The notes under the pieces are model-generated. The model saw nothing but the letters and a program-made list of their open reading frames with translations, had not been told where the DNA came from and ran no database searches. A program made the translations under genes and the position numbers. 64,000 nucleotides of DNA, taken from Commensalibacter melissae. Its GTDB lineage: Bacteria > Pseudomonadota > Alphaproteobacteria > Acetobacterales > Acetobacteraceae. This document shows, piece by piece, positions 27,451-36,331 of this stretch (positions are counted from its first letter, which is position 1; every line of letters begins with the position of its first letter). The DNA lies in contig NZ_CP033087.1 of the NCBI RefSeq assembly GCF_003691365.1, forward strand, positions 1,688,501 to 1,752,500, in the 5' to 3' direction.

Positions 27451-27611
27451 GATAATCTATCCTTTACTTTAATTTAATTGATTTTCACTATAAAATGGTT
27501 TCCAAAAGAAAAAACATCATTACTCAAAGTTTTGTTAATAAATAATATTTGCCTTTAATCACGTTAATCTATATCTGACCAGATTTTAACTTTTCTTGTT
27601 TTTGATATCTT

Positions 27612-28337
27612 ATGGAACAAACTATACATCTTTTAATAATTGATGATGATCACGAAATTGTAGATCTGCTCTCTCAATTCTTGCAAAAACATCATTTCAA
27701 GGTTTCCTATGCATATAATGGGGAGCAAGTGCGCCAAGTTTGGAAAAACAATCATTTTGACCTTGTGATTCTCGACCTTATGCTACCTCAGGAAAGTGGT
27801 TTCGAGATAGCCCATTGGTTAAGAAAAAAAGCTGATATTCCTATCATTATGTTAACCGCTATGGGAGACGAAGCAGATCGGATTATCGGACTAGAACTAG
27901 GTGCCGACGATTATATGGCAAAACCTTTCAACCCAAGAGAATTACTGGCCCGTATCCATGCCGTTTTGCATCGTTCACAACGTAAACAATTCATTCACGA
28001 CCCCTACATACAGAAAATCATCCAGTTTGGAGGCTGGAAGGTCAATTTACTTCACAGACAGCTACTGAATCCTCAAAATGTTGAGGTTTCCCTGACAAGC
28101 AAGGAATATGACCTGTTAATTGCTTTAATCGAACATGCCCCAGAAATTGTTACCCGGGAAACTTTATCCGAAATTCTATATGGGCATCAGCTTCCTTCCA
28201 CCGATCGTACAATTGACGTTACATTAAGCCGATTGCGTCGAAAACTGCAAGATGACAGCCGCCAGCCAAAAATAATTAAAACCGTTCACCGAGGAGGCTA
28301 TTTGTTGGCCCTACCCATTCACTATGTCACAACATAA
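27612..28337 (+). CDS. OmpR/PhoB-family response regulator
   Basis: The 241-residue regulator has a receiver domain with the acidic pocket IIDDDHE, phosphoacceptor Asp55 in VILDLMLP and Lys104 in MAKPFNPRELLAR. A winged-helix DNA-binding domain follows, with LTSKEYDLL and DRTIDVTLSRLRRKL. It overlaps the histidine-kinase gene by 14 bases and both make one two-component system. The sensing input is not known; the kinase resembles EnvZ-type osmosensors. Confidence 0.93.
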   Translation: MEQTIHLLIIDDDHEIVDLLSQFLQKHHFKVSYAYNGEQVRQVWKNNHFDLVILDLMLPQESGFEIAHWLRKKADIPIIMLTAMGDEADRIIGLELGADDYMAKPFNPRELLARIHAVLHRSQRKQFIHDPYIQKIIQFGGWKVNLLHRQLLNPQNVEVSLTSKEYDLLIALIEHAPEIVTRETLSEILYGHQLPSTDRTIDVTLSRLRRKLQDDSRQPKIIKTVHRGGYLLALPIHYVTT

Positions 28338-29712
28338 ACCAAGAAAGTGGCATTTATGGCCCTATTCTCTAGCAGCTCGTACAGCCTTGATCTTAATCAT
28401 TGGGATGGGTTTGATCGAGGCATGTGGCTTGTTAATCAATACTTTGGATCGGCTAGATTTCAATCGCCTCACCCAAGAACAGGAAGCTGTAAATCGCGCA
28501 ACAGCTATCTATCGTGATATTTCAGAAGTCGATAGCAAGGATCGGTCCGATGAGATTAATGATCTAGATCCAATACATGGATTTACCATTTTTCTTTCAA
28601 ACGAACCCAATCTTAAAAATGTCAACCTCCCTTCCCCTAAATTGGAACAAACTGTTTCCCACCTTCTTACAACAATCTTGTTCCCACCCGAATTACGTCC
28701 AACCAAAATTATTGCCACCTCTGATCCAGAAAAACATAAAAATGCAATCGCATTTCAGTTACCAGATGATAAACAATGGTTAAACATCATATATGAATTA
28801 ACCACACCAAACCCTTTCAAATCAGCAACGTTTCCGATCAGCTTTTTCATCATGGCAACAGCAACAAGCCTGCTTACTTTGTGGAGTGTTCGACGATTAA
28901 TTGCCCCTGTCAGTACATTAGCCGCAGCAGCGGGAAGGCTGGGACAAGATGTCAATGCCACTCCACTTGTTGAATCTGGACCAGAAGAAGTTGCCCAAGC
29001 CGCACGGGCATTTAACGATATGGCACGGCGTATAAATCGTTTTGTAAATGATCGTACACAACTTCTTTTGGCAATTGGTCATGATCTGCGCACACCGATT
29101 ACACGATTGAAATTAAGATCTGAATTTATCAATGATAAACATTTACAAAAAAAATTCATCTCAGATCTTGATGAACTTGAAAAAATGATTGATGCGACCC
29201 TGGCATTCGGACGTGACAATACGCATCATGAACCTGTTATCAATCTTGATTTAACAAGCCTGATTGAAACCCTTATCCATGAATTACAGGAAACCCATCC
29301 GGATAAAATTGATCAAATCCGTCTTCACCATCCCTTACCCAATTATACAATCAAGGCTCGTCCGATCAACCTAAAAAGAGCCCTACAAAACCTAATGAAT
29401 AATGCGCTTAATTATGGAGGGAATGTTACTGTATCGCTAACCTCAAAACCTCCCTTCCCATCACTTTATAACCAGAAAGACAAACATATCTTCATATTGA
29501 TCGAAGATGATGGACCCGGATTGAAACAGGAAAATCTTGAATATGTTTTTGAACCCTTTGTCCGTATGGAAACAAGCCGCAACCGTTCTACAGGAGGGAC
29601 TGGACTGGGACTTTCAATCGCAAGAAATATTATTCGCGGACAAGGTGGAGATATTACTTTACATAATCGTATTCCTCATGGATTATGTGCAGTCGTTATG
29701 CTTATAGAATAA
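28324..29712 (+). CDS. EnvZ-like sensor histidine kinase
   Basis: The 462-residue kinase has two membrane helices (about 19-40 and 170-190) around a periplasmic loop of 130 residues, then a HAMP linker (about 191-243). The H-box is AIGHDLRTPITRL with His253, and the ATPase domain follows with NLMNNALNYGG, EDDGPG and GGTGLGLSIARNI. The pairing by overlap with the OmpR-type regulator is clear. The periplasmic loop is small and unlike a known ligand-binding fold, so the signal is not predicted. Confidence 0.93.
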   Translation: MSQHKPRKWHLWPYSLAARTALILIIGMGLIEACGLLINTLDRLDFNRLTQEQEAVNRATAIYRDISEVDSKDRSDEINDLDPIHGFTIFLSNEPNLKNVNLPSPKLEQTVSHLLTTILFPPELRPTKIIATSDPEKHKNAIAFQLPDDKQWLNIIYELTTPNPFKSATFPISFFIMATATSLLTLWSVRRLIAPVSTLAAAAGRLGQDVNATPLVESGPEEVAQAARAFNDMARRINRFVNDRTQLLLAIGHDLRTPITRLKLRSEFINDKHLQKKFISDLDELEKMIDATLAFGRDNTHHEPVINLDLTSLIETLIHELQETHPDKIDQIRLHHPLPNYTIKARPINLKRALQNLMNNALNYGGNVTVSLTSKPPFPSLYNQKDKHIFILIEDDGPGLKQENLEYVFEPFVRMETSRNRSTGGTGLGLSIARNIIRGQGGDITLHNRIPHGLCAVVMLIE

Positions 29713-29779
29713 CTTTCCCGAAACGAATTTCGTTACATTAACCTCAATCTATACAAATATAAAACCATTTATTTATTTT

Positions 29780-30358
29780 ATGCTCAAACATCTTTATGCA
29801 CGCGCCTTACAACTCGCCGCAAGTCAGTACGCGATATTCTGGCTTATGCTAACCGCGTTTTCCGAGGCAAGCTTTTTCCCAATACCGCCGGATATTCTCC
29901 TTTGTCCAATGATTCTCGCTAAACGATGCAAAGCATGGCTATATGCAACAGTTACAACTTTAAGTAGTGTTGTCGGAGGGTTATTGGGATGGATAATAGG
30001 TGCTTTTTTACTTCATTATCTTGCAATGCCTATCATTCATTTCTATCACGCAGAACAGCAACTCATCAATTTGCAGGATAAATTCAATACATATGGCGTA
30101 TGGATTATTCTAATCAAAGGATTAACACCGATCCCCTATAAATTCATCACCATTACTGCCGGTGCGGCACATTTTGCCCTGATACCCTTCCTGCTCGCAA
30201 GTTTAATTACCCGAGGCTCCCGTTTTTTCCTGGAAACTGTTCTACTTTATTTTTTTGGGTCATCTATTCAGGATTTTATTGAAAAGCGATTAATATGGGT
30301 AACCAGTTTTATCTGCTTATTGCTTATATCGGGTATCATCGCTTTTAAATATATCTAA
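29780..30358 (+). CDS. YqaA/DedA-like VTT-domain membrane protein
   Basis: The 192-residue protein contains several hydrophobic segments and family motifs SEASFFPIPPDILLCPM near residue 30, VVGGLLGWIIGAF near 65 and KGLTPIPYKFITITAGAA near 110, typical of the YqaA branch of the SNARE-associated (VTT) family. DedA relatives are linked to membrane homeostasis and lipid-carrier movement. It follows the kinase gene by 67 bases but shows no clear functional tie to it. Confidence 0.83.
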   Translation: MLKHLYARALQLAASQYAIFWLMLTAFSEASFFPIPPDILLCPMILAKRCKAWLYATVTTLSSVVGGLLGWIIGAFLLHYLAMPIIHFYHAEQQLINLQDKFNTYGVWIILIKGLTPIPYKFITITAGAAHFALIPFLLASLITRGSRFFLETVLLYFFGSSIQDFIEKRLIWVTSFICLLLISGIIAFKYI

Positions 30359-30367
30359 CTATAACAT

Positions 30368-30730
30368 TTATTTCTTGATTTTCAGACCTTTTTGTAATGC
30401 CTTGACATATTCCTTAACTTGTTGGTCAGATAAAACAAACCCAAGTGGACCAAACCCTGGATGTTGAAAAGCAAGCAAAGTTTCTGCTTTTTCAATATTC
30501 TTCTGAATTGCCCATTTGGTTTGATATGCAGGTTTGATCTGCGCCCCGGTTATTTCAGCTATTTTTTGACCTTCTGCCATCATCCATCGAACAGATCCCA
30601 AAGCTTGGATAAGATTGTCCAGTTCCAGCTGATTTAATTCTAATTGACCGGTTACGCCACTATCAGGTGAAAAAGTTAAAATTGTTTTTTTACGGTCTTC
30701 CGTAATCCGTATATTCACATCAATAGCCAT
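30368..30730 (-). CDS. Conserved-looking hypothetical protein (120 aa)
   Basis: A soluble 120-residue protein with no motif I recognise. It starts MAIDVNIRITEDRKKTILTF and has a balanced composition, an amphipathic C-terminal half (QQVKEYVKALQKGLKIKK) and a GAGGG-like absence of signal peptide. A GAGGG ribosome site is found upstream of the ATG, so it is probably translated. It lies downstream of ispE on the same strand, 50 bases away, and may be cotranscribed with it. No function is proposed. Confidence 0.6.
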   Translation of the reverse strand: MAIDVNIRITEDRKKTILTFSPDSGVTGQLELNQLELDNLIQALGSVRWMMAEGQKIAEITGAQIKPAYQTKWAIQKNIEKAETLLAFQHPGFGPLGFVLSDQQVKEYVKALQKGLKIKK

Positions 30731-30780
30731 TTGTAACCCTCTTTATCCCTCTAAAATATTTTATATCTATAAAACTTAAA

Positions 30781-31656
30781 TTAATGAATAGCTTTCCCCC
30801 CCCATATCCACCAAGAATATTTTGAGGATAAAATCTCCGCCGCTTTTTGTGCTTGCTCAACCGTTTCAAATAATCCAAAACAAGTTGCACCCGATCCACT
30901 CATTCGTGCCAAGCGACAGTGGGGTAACATCCTAATTTCTTCCAAAACTTTTTCAATTTTAGAATTTAATAAAATAGCAGGCTCCTGTAAATTATTATCA
31001 TAGGTCGTTATATCATGAATAAATGAATTAACATTATCGAAACTATTTTTCAAATTAACTTTGTCAAAAAAAGAAGATTGACGCTTCTTAAACACTTCCG
31101 CCGTTGACACCCCTTCTCCATGATTCACTAAAATGATTCCAAAAGAGGGAATTTCTATATCCCTTGAAATGACTTCACCAATTCCCTGCATGCGTTGTGT
31201 GACCGGATTAAGACAAACGGGAACATCTGCCCCCAATTGTAATGCAATCTTCTGTAATGAATCATTGTCAATTACAAGATTCCAATAACGCATCAATAAC
31301 CGTAAAGTAGCCGCTGCATCTGAAGATCCTCCCCCAATTCCTGAGGCGACAGGAAGATTTTTAATCAGTTGGATTTTAACAGGCTTTAAAGGTTGTTTTG
31401 TACATGCTGCAAGTTTATAGGCTGCTTTAACAATCAGGTTATCGTCCTGATTTTCCTGAGATAACTGCGATACAAATTGCCCCGTTATTTCAAGCTCGAC
31501 AAGCCTGTCCTCTTTACCTGACACTGGAAACAGGATCAATTCATCCCCTACATCAGGAAAAACAACCAGACTATCCAGAATATGATATCCATCAGGACGT
31601 TTGTCCGTCACATGCAAAAAAAGGTTTATTTTGGCGTACGCTTTTTCTATAAACAT
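30781..31656 (-). CDS. ispE: 4-diphosphocytidyl-2-C-methyl-D-erythritol kinase
   Basis: This GHMP kinase of the MEP isoprenoid pathway phosphorylates CDP-methylerythritol. It begins FIEKAYAKINLFLHV and carries RPDGYHILDSL, the ATP-binding PVASGIGGGSSDAAA, LGADVPVCL and ARMSGSGATCFGLF near the end. The ATG at 31656 gives the usual start; an in-frame TTG five codons upstream is less likely. It follows the TPR gene by 28 bases. It feeds isoprenoids to hopanoid synthesis, as does dxs downstream. Confidence 0.94.
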   Translation of the reverse strand: MFIEKAYAKINLFLHVTDKRPDGYHILDSLVVFPDVGDELILFPVSGKEDRLVELEITGQFVSQLSQENQDDNLIVKAAYKLAACTKQPLKPVKIQLIKNLPVASGIGGGSSDAAATLRLLMRYWNLVIDNDSLQKIALQLGADVPVCLNPVTQRMQGIGEVISRDIEIPSFGIILVNHGEGVSTAEVFKKRQSSFFDKVNLKNSFDNVNSFIHDITTYDNNLQEPAILLNSKIEKVLEEIRMLPHCRLARMSGSGATCFGLFETVEQAQKAAEILSSKYSWWIWGGKAIH

Positions 31657-31684
31657 TGAATCTTTTTTCAAATAGTAAAGTTAC

Positions 31685-33439
31685 CTAATGGTGAGAGGAC
31701 AAGAATTTATTTTTTTTAGCTTTTTGTAATGCATTCAATATTAAATTTCTATTTTCAGGATTTGGATTGCAAGTCAAGGCTACATTCCATTGATTAATCG
31801 CCTCTTGATAGCGTCCAACCTTCCAATAGGCAACCCCCAGATGGTAATTTAATTCAGGATCCTGTGGAATGGTCTCGGCCGCCAGCTCCAACTGTTGTAT
31901 GGCTAAAGCTGTTTGATTATTCAAAACCATAATCCAGCCTAAACTATCACGGATTGCCCCTTCATCCGGTGCAATATCAATGGCTTTCTGTAGCATTATC
32001 TGGGCTTTCTGCAAGTTTTTATGTCTTAGTGCCCATGAATAACCCAGATAATTCAATAAAATTGGCTCATTTGGTGCCAATTTTAATGCCATTTGTAGAT
32101 CCTGTTCAGCTTTTAGCCATTGTTTTTGTTTTTCATAAGCAACCCCTCTTATGAAAAACATTGTCCAATCATATTTAGTTTTGTTTTTCTTTAACTGAAT
32201 GACTTTACTGTAGATTTGAATGGTTTTTGGATAATTTTTCTGATCAAAATAAATATCACCCAACGTTTGCCATAAACTAATTTCTTGTGGGTAATCCTTT
32301 AACAATTCTTCCAAGGATTTTTCCGCCCGAGAATAATGTTTTAATAATGCATCATAACGGGCAAGTTGTAACTGTATATTGGTCTTTAACGGATCATCCG
32401 GATTAACGGGAAATAAGATTTTACGGGCCTGTTCAGCGTGTTTTTGTTCCGCAAGAATGCCCGATAACATAATTTTGGCTTCAGAAAGATTTGGATTGAG
32501 CTGTAAAGCAAACCGTAAAAATATCTGTTCAGTATGAAGGGCAACCTTATACGAAATTTTAGCCTCCCTGTCATTTTCATCAACAGTCTGATTGGCCAAA
32601 TCCTGCTGAATCAGGGAGGCCATTGCCAAGTAAACCTGAGCAACCGCCCCTTGAGCATCATGCACTGGAAATTGAGAAAGATTGCGACGTAAATTATTTT
32701 TTGAAATGGATAAAAAAGGCAAAATATCAGTCAAATTATCGACCATTGCCTCCGCTTTTCCAGCTCGATGATGCTTATAAAGCCAATTTCCATAAGCCCG
32801 CATTAACAGCAAATCCGCCCCGGGAAAAACCCGGTAGGCTTTTTCAAATAAAATGCCAGCTTTTTTATCATGATGTGATAAAGTTTCCGCAACGCCATAA
32901 TGAATTAGAAAAACTCCACTAATAGGCGTATTAATTCCTTTTTCAAACAGAGCATTTGCCTGATCAATCTGACCAGCACCATATAGGCACCATGCTTGCA
33001 ACAATAAAAACGTCATCTGACCCAATGGATCACCAGGAGGAGAAGTAAAATATTTTAATGCCTCTTTCCAGTTTCCCTTAACAATTGCATCATTTCTTAA
33101 TACCAGAGCGGAAATTGGATCTTTATCTTCTTGTTTTGCCAAATTTACTGCGGCTGGATTGCCGGCGATCACACTATAGTAAAATGCCCTTTCACGTGCA
33201 TCCGTGTTTTTTAGATCATGATTAAACACATTATTATAAAATTTTGCAGCGGTCACATTATCATCGGTCTGCGCCGCATAATAGGCAGACAGATAATCCC
33301 CGTACCCGCCCCTTTGATGCACCAAGGGAATAACAGGCTCTGGATCCTTTACAATTACGGACGCTTTAGATGTCAAGCTCATCCCAGCAATTAGAGAAAA
33401 AGATAAAAGCATGGTGCGTAGAAAGCGTGGGCATTGCAT
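31685..33439 (-). CDS. Tetratricopeptide-repeat protein, exported
   Basis: A protein of about 584 residues with a hydrophobic signal sequence (about residues 6-25 ending at SLTSKASV) and many TPR helices, for example ALLKHYSRAEKSLEELL, ISLWQTLGDIYFDQKNY and LNYHLGVAYWKVGRYQEAINQW near the C-terminus. TPR arrays bind partner proteins; an outer-membrane or periplasmic scaffold role is likely. The ATG at 33439 has a GAAGA site before it; a GTG two codons upstream is possible. It precedes ispE on the same strand and the two are likely cotranscribed. Confidence 0.85.
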   Translation of the reverse strand: MQCPRFLRTMLLSFSLIAGMSLTSKASVIVKDPEPVIPLVHQRGGYGDYLSAYYAAQTDDNVTAAKFYNNVFNHDLKNTDARERAFYYSVIAGNPAAVNLAKQEDKDPISALVLRNDAIVKGNWKEALKYFTSPPGDPLGQMTFLLLQAWCLYGAGQIDQANALFEKGINTPISGVFLIHYGVAETLSHHDKKAGILFEKAYRVFPGADLLLMRAYGNWLYKHHRAGKAEAMVDNLTDILPFLSISKNNLRRNLSQFPVHDAQGAVAQVYLAMASLIQQDLANQTVDENDREAKISYKVALHTEQIFLRFALQLNPNLSEAKIMLSGILAEQKHAEQARKILFPVNPDDPLKTNIQLQLARYDALLKHYSRAEKSLEELLKDYPQEISLWQTLGDIYFDQKNYPKTIQIYSKVIQLKKNKTKYDWTMFFIRGVAYEKQKQWLKAEQDLQMALKLAPNEPILLNYLGYSWALRHKNLQKAQIMLQKAIDIAPDEGAIRDSLGWIMVLNNQTALAIQQLELAAETIPQDPELNYHLGVAYWKVGRYQEAINQWNVALTCNPNPENRNLILNALQKAKKNKFLSSHH

Positions 33440-33517
33440 AATCACTATCTTCTCAATAAACTGAAATCTTAGTATATAAGGTTTCGTTAACCATCATTAT
33501 ATTTATCGTAATCTAAA

Positions 33518-34270
33518 ATGTATGACCATTTATCATTGTTACAGCTATATTCTGAATGGGGTATAGATGAAAATTTAACTTCAGTAAGTATCAACCATTT
33601 AGAAAATAGAAAACCTATTCCTACTCTTCCTTTACCTAAAAAACAATCTGTTTCAACGAAAATTATAACAAAAACAAATCGACACTCCGCTTTTCAAACC
33701 AATAGTTTACAAGAAATAAACCAGGCTATCTTAAAGTTCAAAGACTGTTCGCTTAAAAACACAGCCATGAATACAATACTTTCTGTTGGAGATCCAAAAT
33801 CCCATATTTATATTATCGGGGATGTTCCAGATGCCGATGAAGATCGTAGCGGAAGGGTTTTCGCAGATACGGGAAATTTCTGGCTTGAACAGATGCTTGA
33901 TAACATCGATATTTCTCTTGATGCTTGTTTTCGTATTCCGCTTGTTCCATGGCGCCCCCCAGGTGGACGACAAATATCAACAAATGAATTAGAACTTTGC
34001 CTACCTTTTTTATATAAATTACTAATCCTGTATCAACCCAGATATATCCTGACAATTGGACAATTACCTGCTAAGACCTTACTAAAAACCCCGGTCAATT
34101 TTAACCAGCTAAAAAATCAATGGCATTCATTCACATACTCTGGAATTCCTAACCCCATCCAACTTTTTCCATTACACCATCTTTCCCAAATTAACATTAA
34201 TGCCAAGATCCGCCAGGTAACCTGGAAAAATCTCCTTTACATTCGTGCCACCATAGATAAAAACACTTGA
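33518..34270 (+). CDS. Uracil-DNA glycosylase-family protein, divergent
   Basis: A 250-residue protein of the type 4 uracil-DNA glycosylase superfamily: IIGDVPDADEDRSGRVF stands in the place of GEAPG-x-x-ED, followed by TGNFWLEQML, WRPPGGR, the ELELCLPFL segment and PRYILTIG. Two of the four Cys that bind the Fe-S cluster in thermophile enzymes are absent (Phe and Trp instead), as I recall for alphaproteobacterial members. The active-site GEAPG, the Asn before the RPP region and the HPAYLLR motif also look altered (here GDVPD, Pro and HHLSQIN). Activity may differ or be lost. The first 75 residues are low-complexity and not conserved. Confidence 0.7.
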   Translation: MYDHLSLLQLYSEWGIDENLTSVSINHLENRKPIPTLPLPKKQSVSTKIITKTNRHSAFQTNSLQEINQAILKFKDCSLKNTAMNTILSVGDPKSHIYIIGDVPDADEDRSGRVFADTGNFWLEQMLDNIDISLDACFRIPLVPWRPPGGRQISTNELELCLPFLYKLLILYQPRYILTIGQLPAKTLLKTPVNFNQLKNQWHSFTYSGIPNPIQLFPLHHLSQININAKIRQVTWKNLLYIRATIDKNT

Positions 34271-34364
34271 TTGAAGCATTATATATATTTCAGCGATAAT
34301 ATTTAATTACCTAAAATAAATAACTCTTGAATTACATGACACTCTTTCCTAATTAATATGTATT

Positions 34365-36284
34365 ATGCAAGGGACAAACATTCTTTCCCCTTTGGCTGTC
34401 CGGGCTTTATTGGCAAGCGCAGCCTTGTTTGCAGGCGTATCAACTGTATCCATACGGGCAACTACGCCAAAACAGTTAGATCAGCGTGAAGAAACAATCA
34501 TTACACAAGCTAGAAATATTATTCGAAATGGTAATGGTCGTGTCAGCTTTCCTCGTCCGTTAAATTCAATGGATGAACAGCGTATTCGCTATATATTTGA
34601 TCTACAACGCAAAGGGGATTTCACAACGGCTCAATCTGAAACAATTCAGATTTCAGACAATTTGTTGCTCGGCGATATTCTTGCCGAGCGTTACCTAAAC
34701 CCACATTTTTTACCAAATACAGGGCAATTAAAGTTATGGCTGAAAAATTTTGCATCTTATCCTGATTCACCTGATATTCAAAAGCGTCTGAACAATCTTG
34801 GCGCTATTAAAGTATCAATTCCCGTCAGTCAGAATCTACCTATTGATAACAACAATAATGTCATGGCTTATTTGCAAAGCCTTGATCATCTTAATTTCGA
34901 AACCAATTCCTTCAAAAGAAATCCTTTGTTGGATCAAACTGTTCGTGAACGCAGCGCATCAGGTTGGCAGGGAGCGAAAAGTGCCTTGCAGCTTATTCAA
35001 CAGACACACGGAATGAATAATCTATATGCCGCACAATTACAGGCAGAAATAGCTCAACAGCTCTTTGCAATGAATTATTCAGATCATGCCTATCAACTGG
35101 CTAAAAATGCGTTTAAATCATCCAATTACCGCGTTGGTTTGGCTGGATATGTCGCTGGATTAATTGCCTGGAAAAATAATGATATTGATCAATCCTTGAA
35201 ATTTTTTGCACAGGCTTCAAAGGCAGATATTATCACTACCAATATTAGAGCAGGTACTTATTTCTGGGCTGCACGTTCATGTCTAAGAAAGGAAAATAAA
35301 CAGGAATATATTATCTGGTTGCGCAGATCGGCTTCGTTTGTGCATACCTTTTATGGTATTTTGGCCAACCAGATTCTAAAAGAAAACGATCATGATACTT
35401 CAACAGAGAAGACTGATTTTCATCCTTTACTAAATTTCCTTAAATTTTCTTCTACAACACTTTCTCAAGTGGATATCAACACTATTGAAGCCACTGCTGA
35501 GGGAAAAAGGTTTTTTGCCTTACTACAAGTGGACGAAAAAAAACGGGCTGAGATTATTTTAAAACAGATATGGATGAAAAATAGAAAGAATCTTGCCCTT
35601 TTGCATTCCATTCAATTGATTGCAAAAACCATAGGCGCAAACGATTTATCTAAACAGCTTGTTGAGATAATTGTACAAAATGAAAATCTTCTCGACCACA
35701 ATAAAAGCTTACCCTTACCCAATTTACATCCAAGGAATGGCTACAGAATCAATCCGGCCCTTATCTATGCGTTGATCCGTTTAGAATCAAATTTCAATAG
35801 CAAGGCTGTTTCGAATACAGGGGCACGTGGCTTAATGCAAATCATGCCTATGACAGCAAAATATATTGCAAAACAAAAAAATAACGTATCGATTCACCGT
35901 TTGGATGAACTGCAAAATTCCGCTTTAAATTTGGAAATCGGTCAATTATACCTTATCCATTTATCAGGACTTTATAACAAGAAAAACTATGATATGCTTC
36001 CAAAAGGGGGAAGCCTTATTCATATGCTGGCCAGTTATAATGCCGGACCTGTAATAACATCAAAATGGTTGAATTCAGCTGAGAATAACCAAGATCCATT
36101 ACTGTTCATGGAAACAATTCCCATCAAGGAAACAAAAAACTATTTGCATAAAGCACTGACTTTTCTTTGGATCTATTCTGATAAGCTTGATTTACCTTCT
36201 CCTTCCTTAAAGGCTCTGGCTCAAAACAAATGGCCTAAATTTACAAATGAAGTAAAATTGGCCCAAGTCATTACATTACATTAA
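34365..36284 (+). CDS. slt: Soluble lytic murein transglycosylase (Slt-like)
   Basis: A 639-residue periplasmic enzyme that cleaves peptidoglycan with formation of anhydro-muramic acid. A signal peptide occupies about residues 1-32. A long helical superhelix follows (100-430), then the SLT catalytic domain with YALIRLESNFNSKAVS (catalytic Glu474), GARGLMQIMP and MLASYNAGP. The ATG was chosen because the signal peptide follows directly. A strong terminator follows the stop. It lies beside a uracil-DNA glycosylase-type gene with no apparent functional link. Confidence 0.93.
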   Translation: MQGTNILSPLAVRALLASAALFAGVSTVSIRATTPKQLDQREETIITQARNIIRNGNGRVSFPRPLNSMDEQRIRYIFDLQRKGDFTTAQSETIQISDNLLLGDILAERYLNPHFLPNTGQLKLWLKNFASYPDSPDIQKRLNNLGAIKVSIPVSQNLPIDNNNNVMAYLQSLDHLNFETNSFKRNPLLDQTVRERSASGWQGAKSALQLIQQTHGMNNLYAAQLQAEIAQQLFAMNYSDHAYQLAKNAFKSSNYRVGLAGYVAGLIAWKNNDIDQSLKFFAQASKADIITTNIRAGTYFWAARSCLRKENKQEYIIWLRRSASFVHTFYGILANQILKENDHDTSTEKTDFHPLLNFLKFSSTTLSQVDINTIEATAEGKRFFALLQVDEKKRAEIILKQIWMKNRKNLALLHSIQLIAKTIGANDLSKQLVEIIVQNENLLDHNKSLPLPNLHPRNGYRINPALIYALIRLESNFNSKAVSNTGARGLMQIMPMTAKYIAKQKNNVSIHRLDELQNSALNLEIGQLYLIHLSGLYNKKNYDMLPKGGSLIHMLASYNAGPVITSKWLNSAENNQDPLLFMETIPIKETKNYLHKALTFLWIYSDKLDLPSPSLKALAQNKWPKFTNEVKLAQVITLH

Positions 36285-36285
36285 A

Positions 36286-36322
36286 AAAAAGCCCTTTTCT
36301 TAAAAAAAGAAAAGGGCTTTTT
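36286..36322. terminator. Perfect bidirectional terminator between slt and the CNNM/CorC gene
   Basis: A 16-base perfect stem (arms AAAAAGCCCTTTTCTT and AAGAAAAGGGCTTTTT, five-base loop) lies between the convergent stops. Each arm ends in a T run in its own direction, so it can serve both slt and the gene at 36332. Confidence 0.92.
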
Positions 36323-36331
36323 AAATACCTA

